Below are positions 59,794-64,000 of a stretch of 64,000 nucleotides of DNA, one piece after another. Position 1 is the stretch's first letter, and each line of letters starts with the position of its first letter. A program made the translations under genes and the position numbers. This DNA is from M3007 sp032115775 (GTDB lineage Bacteria > Bacteroidota > Bacteroidia > Chitinophagales > Saprospiraceae), in assembly GCA_032115775.1 (NCBI GenBank), contig JAUMBL010000073.1, positions 15,174 through 79,173 of the forward strand, read 5' to 3'. Below the pieces are notes generated by a model, which had not been told where the DNA came from, made no database searches, and worked only from the letters and a program-made list of their open reading frames with translations.

Positions 59794-61404
59794 TTAAAGT
59801 GCCAAATGTTCAATAAACGGCAGTTGATCCGGATAATCCGTCGTAAAATGCAATCCCCGGCTCTCGCGCCGGTGGGATGCCGAGCGCGTAATCAGATAGG
59901 CAATCGTAATCAGGTTGCGCAGCTCCATGAGCTGGGGGGAAATGGTAGTGGTGCGGTACAGCTCCTCCGTTTCCTGATACAGCAAATAAAGCCGGTCGAG
60001 CGCGCGTTTCAAGCGGACGTTCGAGCGCACGATCCCGACGTAATACGACATGATTTCTTTTAACTCTTTCATGCTTTGCGTGATCAATACCATTTCCTTG
60101 GGATCGGTGGTGCCTTCGGCGTTCCAATCGGGAATCTGATCCTGGAAAGACCACTCGTCCAGCCGGGGTTTGATATCTTCAAAGATGCGGTGCGCAAACA
60201 CCAGGGCTTCCAGCAGGGAATTGGAGGCCAGCCGGTTGGCGCCGTGCAGGCCCGTGCCGGCGCACTCGCCGGCGGCGTACAGGCGGCGGATGCTGCTGCG
60301 GCCGTGGGCGTCGGTTTGAATCCCGCCGCACATGTAATGGCAGGCAGGGGCTACGGGGATCATGTCCGCCATCGGGTCAATCCCGATTTCGCGGCACTTG
60401 TCGTAGATCGTGGGGAAATGCGCGACAAACGCGTCTTTGTCCAGGCCCCGGCAGTCGAGGTACATACAATCCGTCCCGCGTTTTTTCATCTCCGAGTCAA
60501 TAGCGCGGGCGACGATATCGCGGGGCGCGAGGGAAAGCCGCGCGTCGTAGCGCTCCATGAAAGTGTCGCCCTCCGCGGTTTTCAGAACGCCGCCGAATCC
60601 GCGCACCGCTTCCGAGACGAGGAACGCGGGATTTTCGCCGTTTGGGTGGTACAGCGACGTGGGATGAAACTGCATGAACTCCATACCTTCTACCCGGCCT
60701 TTTGCGCGGTACGTCATCGCAACGCCGTCGCCGGTGGCGATGACCGGATTGGTGGTGGATTTGTACACCTGTCCGGCGCCGCCGGTGCACACGATCGTCG
60801 CGCGGGCTAAGATCGTATCAATTTCGCCATTCTTTTTATTCAGCGCATAGCAGCCGTAGCATACGATATCCGGCGTTACGCGGATCACCATGCGGCCGAG
60901 GTGGTGCTGGGTGATGAGATCCAGGGCGAAATAATGCTCCAACACCTCAATATTGGGCAATTTAGCGGCTTCGGCCATCAGCGCGCGCTGGATTTCCCAG
61001 CCCGTCAGGTCTTTGTAGTGCAGGATGCGGTGTTCGGAATGCCCGCCCTCGCGGGCGAGGTCGTAGTGGTTACCGTCCTTTTCCTTGTCGAACCGCGCGC
61101 CCCAGTCAATGATTTCCTGCACGCGCAAGGGCCCCTCCTCAACGACCATGCGCACGATCGCTTCCTTGCACAGGCCGTCGCCGGCGTCGAGCGTATCGGC
61201 GATGTGTTTCTCCGTGTGGTCCTTTTCGGCGTCCCACACGGCCGCCACGCCGCCCTGCGCATACCGGGTGTTGCTTTCACCCTCCACGGTCTTGGTAAGC
61301 ACGAGAATCCGCCGCTCCGGAAACTGCCGGGCAGCCTTGATAGCAAAAGTGAGGCCGGCGATGCCGGAGCCGAGGACAAGGAGGTCGGTGTGGATGCGTG
61401 CCAT
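59794..61404 (-). CDS. nadB: L-aspartate oxidase
   Basis: NadB oxidises L-aspartate to iminoaspartate with FAD, the first step of bacterial de novo NAD synthesis. Start chosen at ATG 61404 (536 aa), which opens MARIHTDLLVLGSGIAGLTFA; the frame runs on upstream through repeat DNA, which explains a spurious extension. Seen are the FAD motif GSGIAG (12-17), NTRYAQGGVAAVWD, GARFDKEKDGNHYDLAREGGHSEHRILHYKDLTGW, the TRACE-like CTGGAGQVYKSTTNP, EFMQFHPTSLYHP and APACHYMCGGI, AGECAGTGLHGANRLASNSLLE. Length is typical. No nadA or nadC is nearby. Confidence 0.95.
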   Translation of the reverse strand: MARIHTDLLVLGSGIAGLTFAIKAARQFPERRILVLTKTVEGESNTRYAQGGVAAVWDAEKDHTEKHIADTLDAGDGLCKEAIVRMVVEEGPLRVQEIIDWGARFDKEKDGNHYDLAREGGHSEHRILHYKDLTGWEIQRALMAEAAKLPNIEVLEHYFALDLITQHHLGRMVIRVTPDIVCYGCYALNKKNGEIDTILARATIVCTGGAGQVYKSTTNPVIATGDGVAMTYRAKGRVEGMEFMQFHPTSLYHPNGENPAFLVSEAVRGFGGVLKTAEGDTFMERYDARLSLAPRDIVARAIDSEMKKRGTDCMYLDCRGLDKDAFVAHFPTIYDKCREIGIDPMADMIPVAPACHYMCGGIQTDAHGRSSIRRLYAAGECAGTGLHGANRLASNSLLEALVFAHRIFEDIKPRLDEWSFQDQIPDWNAEGTTDPKEMVLITQSMKELKEIMSYYVGIVRSNVRLKRALDRLYLLYQETEELYRTTTISPQLMELRNLITIAYLITRSASHRRESRGLHFTTDYPDQLPFIEHLAL

Positions 61405-61410
61405 GGCGGA

Positions 61411-61438
61411 TAGAATCATGTCACCCCTTCGGGGTTTT
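61411..61438 (-). repeat. Short dispersed repeat (inverted copy) just upstream of nadB
   Basis: On the minus strand AAAACCCCGAAGGGGTGACA followed by TGATTCTA ends 7 bp before the nadB ATG. The repeat thus forms nadB's 5' leader. Confidence 0.8.
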
Positions 61439-61686
61439 GTCTGATCAGTTATTTTAATTCTTTTTTCAAAGGGGTGTGTCACAAGTATTTCGCCGCCTCC
61501 GGCGGCGAAATAAAATAATGTTTGGTCGCCTGTTTTTTTGATTTTTTTAGAAAAAATCAAAAAAACAGGCGACCAAACAAAATATTTTTTTGCTTAACAT
61601 CTCTTTCACGGACTTATGATACACCCTCTTCGGGGTTTTGGCTGATCAGTTATTTGAATTCTTTTTTCAAAGGGGTGTGTCACAAG
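61428..61686. repeat. ~58-bp direct repeats flanking palindromic element copy 10
   Basis: CTTCGGGGTTTTgtCTGATC...TTCTTTTTTCAAAGG at 61428-61485 recurs with two mismatches at 61628-61686. The flanking blocks are much longer than a transposon target duplication and include the terminal repeat itself. Confidence 0.78.
61471..61629. mobile_element. MITE-like palindromic element, copy 10
   Basis: The ends are GGGGTGTGTCACAAGT and AGAGGGTGTATCATAAGT (inverted). It contains the CGCCGCC-TCCG-GGCGGCG hairpin, the palindrome GTTTGGTCGCCTG...CAGGCGACCAAAC (~61520-61578), TTTTTTTGCTTAAC and TTCACGGACTTATGA. Its arm sequence is nearly identical to copy 8. Confidence 0.85.
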
Positions 61687-61703
61687 ATTTTATATTTTCG
61701 GAT

Positions 61704-61738
61704 AAAACCCCGAAGGGGTGACATTATTCTAGCTCGGT
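61704..61738 (+). repeat. Short dispersed repeat, CCCCGAAGGGG-GTGACATTATTCTAG
   Basis: AAAACCCCGAAGGGGTGACA followed by TTATTCTAGCTCGG; nearly identical to the copy at 24655 and 15 bp from the next copy. Confidence 0.82.
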
Positions 61739-61752
61739 TGGCATTTTGACGT

Positions 61753-61781
61753 TAAAACCCCGAAGGGGTGACATTATTCTA
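61753..61781 (+). repeat. Short dispersed repeat supplying a stop codon
   Basis: TAAAACCCCGAAGGGGTGAC followed by ATTATTCTA. On the minus strand its TAGAATAA segment contains the last codon and the TAA stop (61774-61776) of the SRPBCC gene, so the repeat defines that gene's C-terminus. Confidence 0.8.
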
Positions 61782-62787
61782 ACCGATAGATCACCCGGGT
61801 AAGCCACTTGGCGGTATCAGGCTCCGCCATCGGATCCGTGACATACGATTCGATAACGGGCGCGCCTTGCGTACGGCCTTTATCGAAAATCCAGGCGTCG
61901 AGGGCGCGGTGCGCCCTGCCGATGCTGTCGTACCGGCCGTAGTAATCTATGACCATCGTCGAGGCGGGATCGAGGGTGAGGGTTTGAATATTTCGGCCGA
62001 AATTTTTTGCTTCAGCCACCGGGATGGCAGCGGCCATATCCGTTTTTTTCGAATTTTCATCCCAAGACCAGTAGAGTCCGCAAGGCGGGCCGCTGATGAC
62101 GCCGCCGCTTTTTTGCACGGCCTCCAGGATTTTGGGCAGGTTGGCGGCGAAAAACGCGCCGGCTGCGGGCATTTCCACCATTTGCCGGACGATCGCGTAC
62201 GTTTGCTGCGGCATCTGCTCCTCCCGCGCGCGGAGGCCGAGATAACGCGCCCGGGCTTTGGCCTCCAGGATTATTTTCATGTTTTCCAGCCCTTTTTCAT
62301 AATCCCGGCCGATGGCAGCGTCCATATCCGTGAGCATGGCAAAGCCGTTCCAGGGAAAAGCAAGGTGCATATCGAAGCCCCACGTCACTTTCGTGAGCGA
62401 ATCCTTATCTTCAAACTGCATAAAAACCGGAGAAACGCTTTCAAAAGGCTCGGAAAAACGCACTTCGTACGCAATCCGATCGGCTTCCAGGGCGGTTATT
62501 TTCTGCGATCCGGCGCCGACGTCCTCGTTGCCCTTCCAGGCATACACCACCCCGACTTCGCCGTCGGTACCGGTGACGGAAGAGGTCATTTTAGGGTCGA
62601 GGGGCGACCAGGGCGACCATTCGTTGAAGTTTTTGAAAAAACGCGCGTATTCATACGCCATGTTTTTGGGAACGGCCATCTCCATGCTGCGTTCCACATG
62701 GTAGGATTTTTTTCCAAAAATACCCAGCGCGACGATGAGCGCAACGATAGCCAAAACGAGATAGAGCAGGATTTTAAGAATTTTCAT
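61774..62787 (-). CDS. Membrane-anchored SRPBCC plus GyrI-like effector-binding protein
   Basis: This 337-aa protein (ATG 62787) has an N-terminal transmembrane segment (ILLYLVLAIVALIVALGIF). An SRPBCC/Bet-v-1-like domain follows (~25-180: YHVERSMEMAVPKNMAYEYARFFKNFNEWSPWSPLDP, typical of polyketide-cyclase-like proteins). The C-terminus is a GyrI-like/AraC effector-binding domain (~190-335: YAIVRQMVEMPAAGAFFAANLPKI, GPPCGLYWSWDE, GRYDSIGRAHRALDAWIFDKG). Both folds bind small hydrophobic or drug-like ligands; the combination occurs in several Bacteroidota. Its role is probably ligand binding or detoxification, unproven. The last two residues and stop lie within a dispersed repeat. Confidence 0.85.
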   Translation of the reverse strand: MKILKILLYLVLAIVALIVALGIFGKKSYHVERSMEMAVPKNMAYEYARFFKNFNEWSPWSPLDPKMTSSVTGTDGEVGVVYAWKGNEDVGAGSQKITALEADRIAYEVRFSEPFESVSPVFMQFEDKDSLTKVTWGFDMHLAFPWNGFAMLTDMDAAIGRDYEKGLENMKIILEAKARARYLGLRAREEQMPQQTYAIVRQMVEMPAAGAFFAANLPKILEAVQKSGGVISGPPCGLYWSWDENSKKTDMAAAIPVAEAKNFGRNIQTLTLDPASTMVIDYYGRYDSIGRAHRALDAWIFDKGRTQGAPVIESYVTDPMAEPDTAKWLTRVIYRLE

Positions 62788-62810
62788 AGCAGCGGTGTTT
62801 GTGCGTAAAC

Positions 62811-62989
62811 GGGGTTCTTTAAAAAGTCCGTGAACGACCCGTGAAACAAAATAAATCTTTATTTAATGAAAATCGGGTAAAAAGTCCTTTGATTCTTTTC
62901 GAAGAAAAATAATATTTCGAGCAGGTGTCTTTTTTTGATTTTTTTCTAAAAGAAAAATCAAAAAAAGACACCTGCTCACTATTTTATAG
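62811..62989. mobile_element. MITE-like palindromic element, copy 11 (second arm subfamily)
   Basis: It contains GGGGTTCTTTAAAAAGTCCG-TGAACGACCCGTGAAACAAA, a GATTCTTTTCGAAGAAAAAT mini-hairpin, then the palindrome GAGCAGGTGTCTTTTTTTGA mirrored (~62920-62976). The CGCCGCC hairpin and right end are missing (CTATTTTATAGC). It lies between the SRPBCC gene's start and the AlkB gene's stop. Confidence 0.75.
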
Positions 62990-63032
62990 CAAAGATACGC
63001 AGTTTAACCGCATGTTTAAAACGATCGCGCAA

Positions 63033-64000
63033 TCAGGACGGCGCCAAACCCCGTATCCTCGGATTCATCACCCAAAACCACAGCGGCGGCGCCAGCGCCA
63101 AAATCACGCTAGCCGGATAGCCGAGGGGGAGCTGCGGACTCTCATCCAGGTGGCGCAGTATCTGGTATTTGCGGGAGGCTTTGTAGTGGTGATCGCTGTG
63201 GCGCGTGAGTTCGTACAGGAAGATGCGGCCCATCTCGTGGTCGCTGTTCCACGAATGCGCCGGACGCACGGGTTCCGGCCGGCCGGACGGCAGCATGCGC
63301 CGCTGCAATCCGTAGTGTTCCACGTAATTGATGGTTTCCAAGAGTAAAAAGCCTACCACGGCAATCAAAACCGCGCCTAAAAGCCCTTGCAGGCCAAACA
63401 GCAGATACACCCCGCCGAGCCAGGCCGACTGGAACAACTGAAAGCGCAGCATCTCATTTTGCCACGACCAGAAGGGCCGGCCGGCCCTCGACAGGCGCTC
63501 GGCCTCCAATTTCCAGGCGTTCCGCCAACCGCCGACGGTCGAGCGAATCCAAAAGGTAAACAACCACTCGCCGTAGCGCGCCGTGGCCGGATCGAGGGGC
63601 GTGGCCACGTGCTTGTGGTGCCCGCGGTTGTGCTCGATGAAAAAATGCTGGTACAGCGCCGGCAGCAACATCAGCTTGGCCAACGCCTGCTCCCGCCGAT
63701 CGCTCCGGTGGCCCAATTCGTGCGCGACATTGATCCCGCAGGCGCCGACAATGATGCCCACGCTCAAGGTCAGCCCCGTAAATTCCGAATCGGTCGGCGA
63801 TTGCCGGGTGATGGTAAAAAGATATTGCCCCACAATGGCAAATAGCAGCGGCGCATTCAGGTACAGCAGCCAATCAAACCAAATCCGGCCGGACTCCTGC
63901 GGTTCTTCCGAGTCCGGAACATTCCACACGGATTGCGGCAGAATCCCCTCGAGGGCAGGCAGAATAACAAATGCGAGCACGACCGTCGCCCAAGCCCACG
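63033..64000 (-). CDS. AlkB-type alkane 1-monooxygenase/fatty-acid desaturase-like membrane enzyme (5' end outside window)
   Basis: The frame is open to the window edge (upstream codons include WAWATVVLAFVILPALEG), so the start lies beyond 64000; the visible part is ~322 aa. Histidine boxes fit AlkB: HELGHRSDRREQ, EHNRGHHKHVATP and LTRHSDHHYKASRKYQ, with NYVEHYGLQRR as the fourth box and several transmembrane helices. These coordinate a di-iron centre that hydroxylates terminal carbons of medium-chain alkanes. No rubredoxin domain or gene is visible. Alternatively it could act on other alkyl substrates, as related AlkB/XylM-type enzymes do. Confidence 0.9.
   Translation of the reverse strand, partial: WAWATVVLAFVILPALEGILPQSVWNVPDSEEPQESGRIWFDWLLYLNAPLLFAIVGQYLFTITRQSPTDSEFTGLTLSVGIIVGACGINVAHELGHRSDRREQALAKLMLLPALYQHFFIEHNRGHHKHVATPLDPATARYGEWLFTFWIRSTVGGWRNAWKLEAERLSRAGRPFWSWQNEMLRFQLFQSAWLGGVYLLFGLQGLLGAVLIAVVGFLLLETINYVEHYGLQRRMLPSGRPEPVRPAHSWNSDHEMGRIFLYELTRHSDHHYKASRKYQILRHLDESPQLPLGYPASVILALAPPLWFWVMNPRIRGLAPS

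Noticed and set aside
30297..62989. Palindromic elements as small-RNA genes or tRNA relics
   Set aside because: No cloverleaf, no internal promoter or conserved unpaired core; terminal inverted repeats and deletion copies fit mobile elements better.

Overview
The window most likely comes from a Bacteroidota chromosome, probably a Saprospiria/Lewinella-Haliscomenobacter-like organism (the lineage below phylum is my inference). The evidence is: C-terminal type IX secretion (T9SS) sorting domains, a PorV/PorQ-type barrel, a TonB-dependent receptor with a carboxypeptidase-regulatory-like N-domain, a giant HYR-like repeat protein, a LytTR regulator, and Bacteroidota-type promoters (TTG, 19-21 nt, TAnnTTTG) ahead of several genes. 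I found no rRNA, tRNA, CRISPR array or prophage.

Region 1 (1-22.5 kb, all minus strand) is an envelope/secretion block. In transcription order it holds a TonB-dependent receptor, a 1356-aa T9SS-exported protein and a PorV/PorQ-like barrel, closed by a strong terminator. A LytTR-domain regulator follows, then a giant secreted protein of at least 4163 aa whose 3' end lies outside the window. About 8 kb of that gene is an in-frame tandem array of ~81-codon units with a higher-order pattern. The long plus-strand ORFs over this region are antisense shadows of the repeats.

Region 2 (22.7-31.2 kb) carries a D-2-hydroxyacid dehydrogenase, a small lipoprotein, a TlpA-like thiol-disulfide protein, an ECF sigma factor coupled to a membrane-anchored barrel-like protein, a glucosaminidase, a short-chain dehydrogenase and a haem-binding-domain protein.

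Region 3 (31.2-64 kb) is mostly housekeeping: an SF1 helicase, an FAD/Fe-S oxidoreductase, guaB, ligA, a CBM20-type 4-alpha-glucanotransferase, hsp20, a TPR membrane protein with rsmG, kynureninase, an Omp85-type barrel divergent from a T9SS-exported Asp-box/LamG protein, a DEAD-box RNA helicase, a peptide-type solute-binding protein, nadB, an SRPBCC/GyrI-like protein and an AlkB-type monooxygenase cut by the window end.

The most unusual signal is a family of about eleven intergenic, MITE-like palindromic elements confined to 30.3-63.0 kb. Full copies are ~155 bp with GGGTGTATCAyAAGT-type terminal inverted repeats, a GC-rich CGCCGCC/GGCGGCG hairpin and a long second palindrome. Some are nested in a ~290 bp outer element with GTAACTACTTAGCCGG-type ends. 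The long palindrome's arms differ between copies yet stay complementary within each copy. A second, shorter dispersed repeat (core CCCCGAAGGGGTGACATTATTCTA) occurs near gene boundaries at 24.6, 28.5 and 61.4-61.8 kb. The hsp20 upstream region carries repeated TGACAAAATG sites above a sigma-54-like -24/-12 sequence.
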